Below, in pieces: positions 24,959 to 34,333 of a DNA stretch of 64,000 bases. Position numbers and translations under genes: made by a program. Numbering within the stretch: position 1 is the first letter of the stretch; the number at the start of each line of letters is the position of its first letter. The notes below the pieces were generated by a model. The model was given only the letters and a program-made list of their open reading frames with translations. It made no database searches and was not told the origin of the DNA. The stretch spans positions 124,001 through 188,000 of the forward strand of contig JACQEP010000014.1 in assembly GCA_016200485.1 (NCBI GenBank). The letters run 5' to 3'. Origin of the DNA: Gammaproteobacteria bacterium. Lineage in GTDB: Bacteria; Pseudomonadota; Gammaproteobacteria; Tenderiales; Tenderiaceae.

Positions 24959-26919
24959 ACGACCGTGAGTCACCTCTATGGCGACCTTCGCCTGAGCGCA
25001 TTGCTCAGGCGAACATGACACGCTTCATTGAATTTATACGTCATGAGACAGCACTAGCGATTTCTGATTATCCGGCGTTATATCAGTGGTCCATCGAACA
25101 CCCAGAAATGTTTTGGCCCGCCGTATGGCGCTTTTGCGATATCAAGGCCTCACAACCATGGCGTAACGTGCTCCAACAGCCCGCGACCATGCCTGGCGCC
25201 CTCTGGTTTGAAGGTGCGCGCCTTAGCTTCGCAGAAAATCTCCTGCGCCGCCGTGATGATAAAGCCGCAATAATTTTTTGGTCAGAGGATTATCAGCGTC
25301 GCAGTCTTTCCTATGCCGAACTCTATTCGGCCGTTGCCAAACTGGCTGCCGCAATGCGCGCAGCCGGGATAAAAGTTGGGGATCGAGTTGCCGGTTATTT
25401 ACCTAATCTACCGGAAACCATCATCGCCATGCTCGCCACCACCAGTATTGGTGCCATCTGGTCGTCATGCTCGCCTGATTTTGGTGTCACCGGCACTGTC
25501 GAGCGATTTTCCCAAATCGAACCAAAACTTTTATTCTGCGCTGATGGCTATTACTTTAAAGGCGGCCGACACGATTCACTGGCGCGCATTGCCGAGATAG
25601 TCCAATCGCTGCCTACCTTAAAACGTGTGATTGTGATCCCCTACCTGGATGCCATGCCTGACAGTCAGGCGATTCGCAATGGAACGCACTACCAGGATTT
25701 CATCAACGGTATCACGGAAACCGAAATTGTCTTCGAACAACTCCCCTTCGATCACCCGCTCTATATCCTCTACTCCTCTGGCACCACCGGCTTGCCAAAA
25801 TGTATTGTCCACGGCGCTGGTGGCACATTGATACAACATTTAAAAGAATTGATACTGCACACGGACCTCAAGACGGACGACCGCATTTTTTATTACACCA
25901 CCTGTGGCTGGATGATGTGGAATTGGCTGGTCAGTAGCCTGACAACAGGCGCTACGGTCTTGCTCTATGATGGGTCGCCTTTCCATCCTCATACTGAAAT
26001 CCTGTTTGATTACGCCCAACAAGAAAACATGAGTATTTTCGGCACCAGCGCCAAATATCTCTCCGCACTGGAAAAGAGTGGCGCGCTTCCAGGTAAACAC
26101 TATAATCTGAACCGGCTCAAAGCCATGTTATCGACCGGCTCGCCGCTAGCACCGGAATCATTTGAGTTTGTCTATCGCGAGATAAAGTCCGATTTGCAAC
26201 TCTCATCCATCTCCGGCGGTACCGATATTGTTTCCTGCTTCGCCCTCGGCAATCCGCTGCTACCCGTCTATCGCGGAGAATTACAATGCCGTGGCCTGGG
26301 TATGAAGGTGGCCATTTACGATGAGAATGGCAAACCGATACGTGGGACCGCCGGAGAACTGGTCTGCGAGGCGCCTACTCCTTCGATGCCCATTTATTTC
26401 TGGAACGATCCTGATGGTAAGCGTTATCGCTCTGCGTATTTTGAGCGCTTTCCAGGCATTTGGGCCCACGGCGATTATGCTGCACTCACTAAGCACGATG
26501 GCCTGATCGTCCATGGCCGTTCGGATACCGTCTTGAATCCCGGCGGGGTACGCATCGGCACCGCTGAAATTTATCGCCAAGTGGAGAAATTGCCAGAAGT
26601 CATGGAAAGCATCGCCATTGGCCAGGAGTGGCGCGATGATGTTCGAATTATACTTTTTGTTAAACTCCGTGAGGACATGAAACTCACAGAGGAGCTTAGC
26701 AACCGCATCAAGGCCACGATCCGGAGCAACACCACACCGCGCCATGTACCTGCTAAAATCATTCAAGTGACGGACGTTCCGCGCACCATCAGTGGCAAGA
26801 TCGTCGAACTGGCGGTGCGCAACATTGTCCACAATCGACCAGTGACTAACATTGAGGCGCTGGCTAACCCAAAGGCGCTCGATTTATACAAAAACTTATC
26901 CGAGCTACAAACAGATTGA
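24955..26919 (+). CDS. Acetoacetyl-CoA synthetase
   Basis: This 654-residue ANL-superfamily ligase activates acetoacetate to acetoacetyl-CoA with ATP. It starts with the ACAS_N-type segment (IEFIRHE, WSIEHPEMFWPAVW). The P-loop is LYSSGTTGLPKCI, then comes TTCGWMMWNW. Adenylate motifs ISGGTDIVSCF and HGRSDTVLNPGGVRIG follow, and the C-terminal Lys loop is TISGKIVE. This pattern is that of acetoacetyl-CoA rather than acetyl-CoA synthetases. It overlaps the SDR stop as ATGA. It would recover the acetoacetate made by LiuE. Confidence 0.93.
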   Translation: MNDRESPLWRPSPERIAQANMTRFIEFIRHETALAISDYPALYQWSIEHPEMFWPAVWRFCDIKASQPWRNVLQQPATMPGALWFEGARLSFAENLLRRRDDKAAIIFWSEDYQRRSLSYAELYSAVAKLAAAMRAAGIKVGDRVAGYLPNLPETIIAMLATTSIGAIWSSCSPDFGVTGTVERFSQIEPKLLFCADGYYFKGGRHDSLARIAEIVQSLPTLKRVIVIPYLDAMPDSQAIRNGTHYQDFINGITETEIVFEQLPFDHPLYILYSSGTTGLPKCIVHGAGGTLIQHLKELILHTDLKTDDRIFYYTTCGWMMWNWLVSSLTTGATVLLYDGSPFHPHTEILFDYAQQENMSIFGTSAKYLSALEKSGALPGKHYNLNRLKAMLSTGSPLAPESFEFVYREIKSDLQLSSISGGTDIVSCFALGNPLLPVYRGELQCRGLGMKVAIYDENGKPIRGTAGELVCEAPTPSMPIYFWNDPDGKRYRSAYFERFPGIWAHGDYAALTKHDGLIVHGRSDTVLNPGGVRIGTAEIYRQVEKLPEVMESIAIGQEWRDDVRIILFVKLREDMKLTEELSNRIKATIRSNTTPRHVPAKIIQVTDVPRTISGKIVELAVRNIVHNRPVTNIEALANPKALDLYKNLSELQTD

Positions 26920-26930
26920 GTGATCATCAT

Positions 26931-27923
26931 ATGAATAAATTTCGCGCCTTCCGCATCCACGCAGATACCAATGGGACCCGCGCCGGTATTGAGCAACTGA
27001 GCCTGGACGATCTCACCTCGGGTGATGTCATTATTGAGGCTGAATACTCGGGCGTTAATTACAAAGACGCCCTCGCCGCTACCGGCACGGGCAAGATCTT
27101 GCGCCGCTCGCCATTAGTGGGCGGCATTGATGTCGCGGGTACTGTGATTGAGTCCGGTTACCCGCAATTTCATCCCGGCGATCCGGTGCTGATTAGCGGG
27201 TCTGGCCTAAGCGAAATTTACGATGGCGGTTACGCTGAATACGTGCGAGTGCCTGCCAACTGTGTTATTCCATTGCCAGCCGGATTAACCTTGTTTGAGT
27301 CAATGGTACTGGGAACGCCCGCGCTTACCTCCGCCCTAGCCCTGCATCGCATGGAACAGCTCGGCCAGGAACCGGGCAAAGGCCCAATCCTGATCACCGG
27401 CGCTAGCGGTGGCGTTGGTAACCTTGCCGTATCCATTTTCGCCTCGCGTGGATATCACGTCACCGCTGTTACCGGAAAACCAGAGCTTAAAGACCAACTC
27501 ATCGCACTGGGCGCCACTGAGGTTATCAACCGTCATGATTTGAAAATGGGCACCCGGCCACTGGAAAAAGCCCTCTGGGGTGGCGCGGTCGACACAGTCG
27601 GTGGCGAAACGCTGGCCTGGTTGACACGCACCGTTAATGAGTGGGGCAATATCGCCAGCATCGGCTTGGCCGGGGGCAGTGAGCTGAATACTACCGTAAT
27701 GCCATTCATCTTGCGCGGCGTCAGCATACTCGGCATTAATTCCACCACCTGTAGCAGCACCCTGCGACGTCAACTTTGGCAACAACTCGGTAGTGAATTA
27801 AAACCCAAACGTCTGGATTTAATTCACCAGGGGACAATCACTATGGAACAACTGATGCCAGCCTTCCAGAAAATACTTGCCGGAAAGCTACATGGCCGAA
27901 CAATAGTCAAAATCAGGAATTAG
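26931..27923 (+). CDS. YhdH-like NADPH-dependent acryloyl-CoA/quinone reductase (MDR family)
   Basis: The 330-residue zinc-free medium-chain reductase resembles YhdH/AcuI, which reduces acryloyl-CoA to propionyl-CoA. Visible are SGVNYKDALAATGTGKI, GGIDVAGTV, the hinge segment GTPALTSALALHRME and the nucleotide loop ITGASGGVGNLAVSIF. ATG 26931 is preferred over TTG 26916, which would overlap the upstream stop. It ends the liu operon and overlaps the convergent FapA gene by 11 bases. In this setting it may detoxify an unsaturated acyl-CoA side product; the substrate is inferred. Confidence 0.88.
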   Translation: MNKFRAFRIHADTNGTRAGIEQLSLDDLTSGDVIIEAEYSGVNYKDALAATGTGKILRRSPLVGGIDVAGTVIESGYPQFHPGDPVLISGSGLSEIYDGGYAEYVRVPANCVIPLPAGLTLFESMVLGTPALTSALALHRMEQLGQEPGKGPILITGASGGVGNLAVSIFASRGYHVTAVTGKPELKDQLIALGATEVINRHDLKMGTRPLEKALWGGAVDTVGGETLAWLTRTVNEWGNIASIGLAGGSELNTTVMPFILRGVSILGINSTTCSSTLRRQLWQQLGSELKPKRLDLIHQGTITMEQLMPAFQKILAGKLHGRTIVKIRN

Positions 27924-29925
27924 AGGCTGTGCCCGAAGAAACAAAAATTACAGCTTTGATTTCAGTATCGAGGCTGAATACACCCGGGCCCATCTCATGG
28001 GTTACATCATAGCTAACCTCATTAATACTCACTGTCACCCCAGGATAAACACTTTTTTTCACAACAATTTTAGACCCTCCGGCATCAGCGATTTTCTGCT
28101 TTATTCCCTCAATCGATTTCTTTATCGCCTCTATCTCTTGCTGTTTCAGCGCTCTTGTTGCCGCCACTTTGGCAAGGATTGCTTGACTGTCACCCATGGG
28201 ATAATGTTTATGACGATATTCAATTTGATCAAGCTGCTCAAGCTCCTTATTCTTCACTTCGAAATCGGCCTCAAGCTTATTAAATTCACGTCTGGTTTCT
28301 TGCGAAAAACCAACTTTCACAATCGTCTTGGAATAAATTTTTGACCCTAGACATGCCGATTCAATTCTATTATGCGCGGTAACGACCCCACCAATTATAG
28401 AGGCCTTGGCATTTTCAGCGCCGACCACAATGTCGCCATTCGATCCAATTTCGCTGTTAATAATGCTGCCATGCACCGTAAGATGGCCATTAATGAAAAC
28501 TTTTGCGTTTTCTATGAATCCAACATTCACCTCACCTGGCGCGAAAACCTCGCTCTTCATTCCACGAATTCCGCCCTTGATTAAAACATCGCCACCTGAT
28601 CTCACATCAGCGTCTTCAATATTATTATCGATAATGATTTCTCTTTTACTCTCCAGCTTAAATCCTGGCTCAACAAATCCTGTCACATGAACCGGGATAT
28701 CACTATGCACATTGCCTGTCTTTTGACCAATATCACCATTGATTTCAAGAACCTCTACTATATACAAACTTCTAGTACTAATAATCAGCGCACCATCCTT
28801 GTCAGCAATCAACCTGCCGTGCTCATCCTTATGCAACCCATCCAGTTCAATCTCAATTTCTTTGGGTTGTTTTGCCTCTATTACTTCACCTGTCACCAAT
28901 CGCCCATCAGCCGCATTTTTGGCCTCCAGCAAGTAACCCACCTTATCGCCTTTTTTTACATTCCATGGATAACTCTTTTCCCGAAAATCAATGCGGCCAC
29001 CGGCAAGCTCCATCCCCGCATTTTTATTATCGTAGCTGAGTACAAGACGCGCATCTTTGCCGTCCTGTACAGGCACCCCCTTGGCTACAAGAACCTGGCT
29101 CACAGATCCAATTTTCTTGCCACTCGATAATTGCTCTGCCTTAACCAGCGCCTCTTGAATTGCATTTTCATCGATCCCATGTCGTACTCCGTGAGTCTCC
29201 AACAGAGCGGCTATATGAGAACTTTGAATCGGTGTATCGGAAATTGACTTGGCATAAATATCAAGATGCACTTCCATCGCATCTTCTGAAATCGAAACTC
29301 CTGGTTCCACGCTGAGCGCAACAGATCCGCCACTGACATCATATTTAATACTCCCCAGCCATTTCGCCTGATATTGTTCACCCTTATCTGTTGTCGATGT
29401 TTCAATACCTATACCCATTCGCGGAAAATTATTGGCTCCGGCTTTGGTGGGAATCGTTTTTCCGAGCACATTTTTACCTTCTTTCCCGCTGGTGGCGGGT
29501 TGATAAGTCGCAATAATCTCACCCGGGAGAACAGCACAATTGTTATGTTTTATCTGCTCTTCGTCCAATAGCCAAATCAGGACACCGTCTTCGCCAAGCA
29601 CAGGCTTTTCACCTGCGGCGATGCAAAGATTTTCCTTGGGGGTGGCTTTACGAAACTTGTTTTTTGACGGGGGGTCGAATTGTAATGTGCCAGCATGAAA
29701 AGCATCGATAATCTCGCCAATCTTGGCATTATCGATGCCCTGAGTCAGTTTCTGTTTCTTGAGTTCTTTCAGAACGTCGTCGACGGTGACAGGCTTACCC
29801 CCATTTTGAGGCGCTGTGATCTCGTCGAGATAAACCATGAATTGATCCTCGGAGAGGAGCAGACGAAAGCTGCCGTCGACGGCGGGCTTAGCGTCATCCG
29901 CTGTTTCTTGTGGGGGAACACCCAT
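27913..29925 (-). CDS. FapA/DUF342 family protein
   Basis: The 670-residue protein belongs to the DUF342 family named flagellar assembly protein A. It has an N-terminal alpha/beta region, then a long right-handed beta-helix-like polymer-forming section around residues 380-520. That section has repeats such as ADVRSGGDVLIKGGIRG, SEVFAPGEVNVGFIENAKV and NGHLTVHGSIINSEIGSNGD. A coiled-coil segment (about 550-620, rich in Lys, Glu and Gln) and a beta-rich tail follow. ATG 29925 is chosen because GAGG lies eight bases upstream. Relatives affect flagella or surface structures, but no flagellar genes are adjacent. A PilZ gene is next upstream. Exact function is unknown. Confidence 0.85.
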   Translation of the reverse strand: MGVPPQETADDAKPAVDGSFRLLLSEDQFMVYLDEITAPQNGGKPVTVDDVLKELKKQKLTQGIDNAKIGEIIDAFHAGTLQFDPPSKNKFRKATPKENLCIAAGEKPVLGEDGVLIWLLDEEQIKHNNCAVLPGEIIATYQPATSGKEGKNVLGKTIPTKAGANNFPRMGIGIETSTTDKGEQYQAKWLGSIKYDVSGGSVALSVEPGVSISEDAMEVHLDIYAKSISDTPIQSSHIAALLETHGVRHGIDENAIQEALVKAEQLSSGKKIGSVSQVLVAKGVPVQDGKDARLVLSYDNKNAGMELAGGRIDFREKSYPWNVKKGDKVGYLLEAKNAADGRLVTGEVIEAKQPKEIEIELDGLHKDEHGRLIADKDGALIISTRSLYIVEVLEINGDIGQKTGNVHSDIPVHVTGFVEPGFKLESKREIIIDNNIEDADVRSGGDVLIKGGIRGMKSEVFAPGEVNVGFIENAKVFINGHLTVHGSIINSEIGSNGDIVVGAENAKASIIGGVVTAHNRIESACLGSKIYSKTIVKVGFSQETRREFNKLEADFEVKNKELEQLDQIEYRHKHYPMGDSQAILAKVAATRALKQQEIEAIKKSIEGIKQKIADAGGSKIVVKKSVYPGVTVSINEVSYDVTHEMGPGVFSLDTEIKAVIFVSSGTASNS

Positions 29926-30052
29926 AACAGCAGCCTCATGAAATAACACACAATAAATACCATAATAAGATTATCGGCACAATATACTGATTTATTAGAG
30001 GTGTTGCCTGTGATAAGCAAACCCCACATATCATTCGCATACCGGAGTACTT

Positions 30053-30163
30053 ATGCAAGAGATAGATACAGGGATGCCTCTTGGGACCGAGAATAAGTGG
30101 CTAAACTACGCAGAAAAACAAGATATCACGCGTTATGCTTTTCAAAACTCCGCTTCGATTTAA
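30053..30163 (+). CDS. Possible 36-codon ORF, antisense to the end of the PilZ gene
   Basis: A plus-strand frame MQEIDTGMPLGTENKWLNYA... ends in NSASI. GGAG lies eight bases before the ATG. It overlaps the 3' end of the PilZ gene by 38 bases in antisense. I recognise no family. It may be chance; the evidence is only the start context and unbiased composition. Confidence 0.2.
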   Translation: MQEIDTGMPLGTENKWLNYAEKQDITRYAFQNSASI

Positions 30164-30569
30164 TATTGGGAAACTTGTCTGCATAACGCTTGATCCATTC
30201 CAATGCCGCCTGCTCACCCGTTAAATAACGGCCTTCCTTGAGTTCGACCTCACGCTTGTAGTGCTCGATATGGCAAATTTGCTCTACCATCCGCGCCTGA
30301 AAGGCTTCTTCAGAATCAATGAATGCAGCCCCGACATCATAGTGATCGCCACGTTTACGACACCACTTTACACGGGCGTGCGTTTCAAATGCTGGCTGCA
30401 CAAAGGGAATCTTGATCGCGATGACAGTGCCCGCTTTAACCCGCACCTTGGCGCGGAAAGACAAACCGCCAAAGCTGACGTTATTGAGGTATTCAGTATC
30501 GTTGATCGCCAATTCATCAATCTGAAACTGAATCGGGATATCCGAGGGATGACGTATATATTCACGCAT
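30126..30569 (-). CDS. PilZ-domain cyclic-di-GMP-binding protein
   Basis: The 147-residue protein is a single PilZ domain with a helical C-terminal extension. The binding motifs are seen in degenerate form: REYIRHPSDIPIQF for RxxxR and NNVSFGGLSF for (D/N)xSxxG. The barrel continues through IKIPFVQPAFETHARVKWCR and VGAAF. One of the usual arginines is not aligned in the standard place, so affinity for c-di-GMP is uncertain. It is probably a cytosolic effector. The gap on its 3' side to FapA (200 bases) holds only the weak 36-codon frame. Confidence 0.85.
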   Translation of the reverse strand: MREYIRHPSDIPIQFQIDELAINDTEYLNNVSFGGLSFRAKVRVKAGTVIAIKIPFVQPAFETHARVKWCRKRGDHYDVGAAFIDSEEAFQARMVEQICHIEHYKREVELKEGRYLTGEQAALEWIKRYADKFPNIKSKRSFEKHNA

Positions 30570-30672
30570 AACCGCCTACTCCTCAATTCATAATCTGCTG
30601 AAGACTAAGCAACTCCGGCCAAGGGCCAATGTGCCAACATATTTGACTTAGCAAATCCAAATCAATTCAGGA

Positions 30673-31698
30673 TTAATGCACACCACACAATACCTTATAA
30701 ATATCATTGATTAATTTTGGGCCACGGTATATCAATCCAGTATACAACTGAACCAACTTGGCGCCAGCATTAATCTTGGCCAATGCATCTGCGCCACTCA
30801 TGATCCCACCGGCGGCGATAATCGGCACTTCTTCACCCAATATCCGATGCAATTGACGCACAACCTCTGTCGAGCGCTGCATCAGCGGTGCTCCACTCAG
30901 CCCTCCCTGCTGATCGGCATCGGCGAGATTTTCCACCCCCTGACGTGAAATCGTCGTATTGGTTGCAATCACTGCATCCACTTTGTATTGGAGAAAAGCT
31001 TCACTGATAACGACGATTTGTTCATCAGTCATATCCGGCGCAATTTTCACTGCCAGCGGCACATAACGTTGATGCGTATCTATCAGACGCCGTTGTTCTT
31101 CCTTCAAGCGTTCCAGCAAACCACCAATCATGGCTTCACTTTGCAATTGCCGCAAATTGGCGGTATTCGGCGATGAAATATTAACCGTGATATAACTAGC
31201 ATAGGGATAGACGCGGCGTAGACAATAGAGATAATCATCCACTGCCTTTTCAATCGGCGTATCAAAGTTTTTACCGATATTGATACCCAATATGCCCCGG
31301 TACCGAGCCCGCTTCACATTGGCAATCAGGGCATCGACCCCATGATTGTTAAATCCCATGCGATTGATAATCGCCTCGGCCTCCGGCAGACGAAATAAGC
31401 GTGGCTTGGGATTCCCCGACTGCGGTCTTGGTGTGATGGTCCCAATTTCAATGAACCCAAAGCCCAATGCCGCCAAGGCATCAATATACTCACCATTTTT
31501 ATCCAGCCCGGCTGCCAAACCCACTGGCGAGGGAAAATCAAGGCCCATCACTCTCACGGGCCTCGTTTTGACGGTATAAGCAAAAGGTTTTATGCCAAAG
31601 CGCTCGGCAATCCGCGCTGCACCTAAAGCTGCATGATGTGCAACTTCAGGTTCCAGAGCGAATGCCAGAGGTCTAAGCAGGCGATAGAAATCCGCCAT
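30673..31698 (-). CDS. pyrD: Dihydroorotate dehydrogenase, quinone-dependent class 2
   Basis: PyrD oxidises dihydroorotate to orotate at the inner membrane, passing electrons to quinone. The 341-residue protein has the N-terminal amphipathic membrane-binding helices of class 2 enzymes ([19 protein letters not shown]). The barrel carries [37 protein letters not shown], the catalytic loop VNISSPNT and IAAGGIMSG for FMN phosphate. Length is normal. It stands between cysC and the PilZ gene without clear functional ties to them. Confidence 0.97.
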   Translation of the reverse strand: MADFYRLLRPLAFALEPEVAHHAALGAARIAERFGIKPFAYTVKTRPVRVMGLDFPSPVGLAAGLDKNGEYIDALAALGFGFIEIGTITPRPQSGNPKPRLFRLPEAEAIINRMGFNNHGVDALIANVKRARYRGILGINIGKNFDTPIEKAVDDYLYCLRRVYPYASYITVNISSPNTANLRQLQSEAMIGGLLERLKEEQRRLIDTHQRYVPLAVKIAPDMTDEQIVVISEAFLQYKVDAVIATNTTISRQGVENLADADQQGGLSGAPLMQRSTEVVRQLHRILGEEVPIIAAGGIMSGADALAKINAGAKLVQLYTGLIYRGPKLINDIYKVLCGVH

Positions 31699-31723
31699 AA
31701 GATTCAGTTCCGGAGATTGATAT

Positions 31724-32326
31724 TTATTTCACAATGCTGCGACTGCGCAGTGTATTAATCACTTGATCAACACTCTGCTCCAAGCTTTGCTCGCCAGTAT
31801 TAACGGCGATCTCGGGTTTCAGCGGCTCTTCATAAGGGGAACTGATACCAGTGAAATGTGGAATCTCTCCCGCTCTCGCCTTTTTATACAAACCTTTAAC
31901 GTCACGCTCTTCACAGATATCGAGTGCACATTTGCAATAGATCTCGATGAAATCACCCTCTTTCACCAACGCCCGGACGGCATCGCGATCAGAACGAAAT
32001 GGAGAAATAAATGCCGTTAATGCTATAACACCGGCCTCTACGAATAATTTACCGACTTCACCAATACGACGGATATTTTCGGTGCGGTCTTTATCGGAAA
32101 ACCCGAGATCCTTGCACAAGCCATGACGAATATTATCGCCATCAAGGACGTAGGTACGGCATCCCATTTGGTGCAAGCGATCTTCCACCGCATGGGCCAG
32201 AGTTGATTTACCTGCTCCGGACAAGCCAGTGAACCATAAAATGGCGCTGCGATGGCCATTTTGCTGCTCACGATCGTCACGCTTGATCGTCGCCTGATGC
32301 CATTGGATGTTTTTAGAGACCGTCAT
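31724..32326 (-). CDS. cysC: Adenylylsulfate kinase
   Basis: CysC phosphorylates adenylyl sulfate to PAPS in assimilatory sulfate reduction. The 200-residue kinase has the P-loop [11 protein letters not shown], the [16 protein letters not shown] substrate loop, [10 protein letters not shown] and the [13 protein letters not shown] segment with the phosphorylated-serine region. It is stand-alone, not fused to CysN. The upstream gene encodes an SLC13-type anion permease, so the two may form a sulfate uptake and activation pair. Confidence 0.97.
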   Translation of the reverse strand: MTVSKNIQWHQATIKRDDREQQNGHRSAILWFTGLSGAGKSTLAHAVEDRLHQMGCRTYVLDGDNIRHGLCKDLGFSDKDRTENIRRIGEVGKLFVEAGVIALTAFISPFRSDRDAVRALVKEGDFIEIYCKCALDICEERDVKGLYKKARAGEIPHFTGISSPYEEPLKPEIAVNTGEQSLEQSVDQVINTLRSRSIVK

Positions 32327-32425
32327 ACATCACCTTAACTGTTTGATTTTAAATGGGTAATGATCATTTCCGCCGATTGTCGGAAATCGCTACGGCATTT
32401 TACACCAAAGCCTCAACCGTGGTCA

Positions 32426-34195
32426 TCAAAACGGCCAGATCATGGGGATCATAAACACAGCCACCGCTCCTAACAGGATCGTCAACGGTATCCCCATCCG
32501 CAGGAAATCGCTGAACCGATATCCTCCAGGTCCGTAGACCATCAGATTGGTCTGATAACCGATGGGCGTGGAAAATCCCAGCGATGCCGCGAACATTACT
32601 GCAACGGCAAAGGGTATGAAATTAACATGCAGTTTATCGGCAACCGAGATTGCAATCGGAAACATCAACACCGCCGCTGCATTATTGGTAATCAGCTCGG
32701 TAATCAATATCGTCGAAAAATAAATCAGTACCAGCGCCAGCCAAGGCTGATCGGCAATTTGCAGCACCAACTCCCCAAGACGCGTCGCCGCGCCACTATT
32801 CTGCAGCGCTTCACCCAATGCAAAAGAGGCTGCAATCACAATCAACACCTGCCAATCGACCGAACGTCGCGCCGTATTACCACTTAGGCACTGGGTCATG
32901 ATCATCGCTCCAGCGGCCAGCATGGCGGCCTGTAACATCGATAACAGATCAAAACCAACAGCGAGCACCATCGCCACCAAGATGCCAAGTGCGAGTGGCG
33001 CCCGTTGATGTTGGGGCGGTGTTGAGTCTTCGAGACAGCTCACCAAAAAGAAATCACGTGAATTACGGTAGCGTTCGGCAAAGGTCGGTGATCCTTCCAG
33101 CAGCAAGGTATCCCCTGCCTGCAACACGATATCACCAATCTTGCGCTTGATTTGTTCACCATTGCGGGCTACAGCAATGATCGCCGCGTTATATTGAGTA
33201 CGGAACCGGCCCTCCCGAATTGTCTTACCCACCAGCGGGCAAGAATCTGAAACGACTGCCTCGATTAGACAACGCTCCTTGCGTGGTGCATCGAGTTTGA
33301 ATACCTGATCCGTCGCCGGCTTCAATCCCCGTATCTTTTGTAAATCGATAATTGAGTCGACAACGCCCGCAAAGACCAGGCGATCATTGGCATTAAGAAT
33401 AGTCTGTGGCGCCACGGCGGGAAGGATATGTTCTCCCCGCTCAATTTCGATCAGATACATTCCCGGCAACTGGCGTAAACCTGCCGCCTCGATCGTTTTT
33501 CCTACTAGCTGACTACCCGCCTCGACCATCATCTCCACAGTGTATTGCCGGGCATCGGCTAACTGGGAGATCGGCGATTGACGATTGGGCAACAACCAGC
33601 GTCCCGCAATCAGGATATATATCAACGCCAATACAGTACAGGGTATCCCGAGCCAGGCGAGATCAAACAATCCGAAACCGGCGCCATCGCCCGCATGTTT
33701 TTTCACCAAGCCATTGACGACGAGGTTGGTACTGGTGCCAATCAAGGTGATAGTGCCACCGACAACCGCCGCATAACTCAGTGGCATCAGTAACTTTGAC
33801 ACAGGCACCTGATGTTTTTTTGCCCAATCCGTCACTGCCGGGATCATCATCGCCACTAGAGGCGTGTTATTCAAAAAGGCGCTGAGTGCCGCTACCGGCG
33901 CCATCATGCGCAATTGTGCACCACTGATCGATTTTGGTTGCCCAAACAAATAGTGAGCGATCCATTGTATCGCCCCTGTTTCGCGCATCGCTGCGGAAAC
34001 AATGAACAACACACCGACAGTGACCATACCTTCGTTGGCCAAGCCCTCAAGCGCCTGTTGTGGCGACAACACCCCGGCCACAAGCAACAAGGTAAGCCCG
34101 CCCATCAGAACCACATCCACCGCCCAGCGAGTCATGACCAAAGTTCCAATACACAAGGCAATGACAGCGAGCGTAAACCACGCTTCCCAGCTCAT
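32426..34195 (-). CDS. SLC13/DASS-type anion permease with two TrkA-C domains
   Basis: The 589-residue inner membrane protein has about 11-12 hydrophobic segments split by a soluble central region. That region (about 205-390) holds two TrkA-C-type domains, seen as GSQLVGKTIEAAGLRQLPG and DSCPLVGKTIREGRFR. The transport core carries SAFLNNTPLVAMMIP and TLIGTSTNLVVNGL in the first half and LITNNAAAVLMFPIA with TPIGYQTNLMVYGPG in the second; these are the paired SNT-type motifs of the family. Relatives move sulfate or dicarboxylates with sodium. cysC downstream (100-base gap) favours sulfate, but this is inference. Confidence 0.9.
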   Translation of the reverse strand: MSWEAWFTLAVIALCIGTLVMTRWAVDVVLMGGLTLLLVAGVLSPQQALEGLANEGMVTVGVLFIVSAAMRETGAIQWIAHYLFGQPKSISGAQLRMMAPVAALSAFLNNTPLVAMMIPAVTDWAKKHQVPVSKLLMPLSYAAVVGGTITLIGTSTNLVVNGLVKKHAGDGAGFGLFDLAWLGIPCTVLALIYILIAGRWLLPNRQSPISQLADARQYTVEMMVEAGSQLVGKTIEAAGLRQLPGMYLIEIERGEHILPAVAPQTILNANDRLVFAGVVDSIIDLQKIRGLKPATDQVFKLDAPRKERCLIEAVVSDSCPLVGKTIREGRFRTQYNAAIIAVARNGEQIKRKIGDIVLQAGDTLLLEGSPTFAERYRNSRDFFLVSCLEDSTPPQHQRAPLALGILVAMVLAVGFDLLSMLQAAMLAAGAMIMTQCLSGNTARRSVDWQVLIVIAASFALGEALQNSGAATRLGELVLQIADQPWLALVLIYFSTILITELITNNAAAVLMFPIAISVADKLHVNFIPFAVAVMFAASLGFSTPIGYQTNLMVYGPGGYRFSDFLRMGIPLTILLGAVAVFMIPMIWPF

Positions 34196-34284
34196 TAACT
34201 CCTCAATCTCACGCTAGTAATTAGAAAGCACTGTAGTTGATTAACCTTTAAATTACCATTAATCCTGGTTATCCGTCACAAACA

Positions 34285-34310
34285 ACAAGGCCGACATTTG
34301 TCGGCCTTGT
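34285..34310 (-). terminator. Transcription terminator after the chemoreceptor gene
   Basis: A perfect 12-bp stem (ACAAGGCCGACA and its complement) with a two-base loop. On the minus strand it is followed by a T-rich run (TTGTTTGTG). It lies 24 bases after the chemoreceptor stop codon. Confidence 0.75.
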
Positions 34311-34333
34311 CATGTCACCTAATAGCTAAGGGA

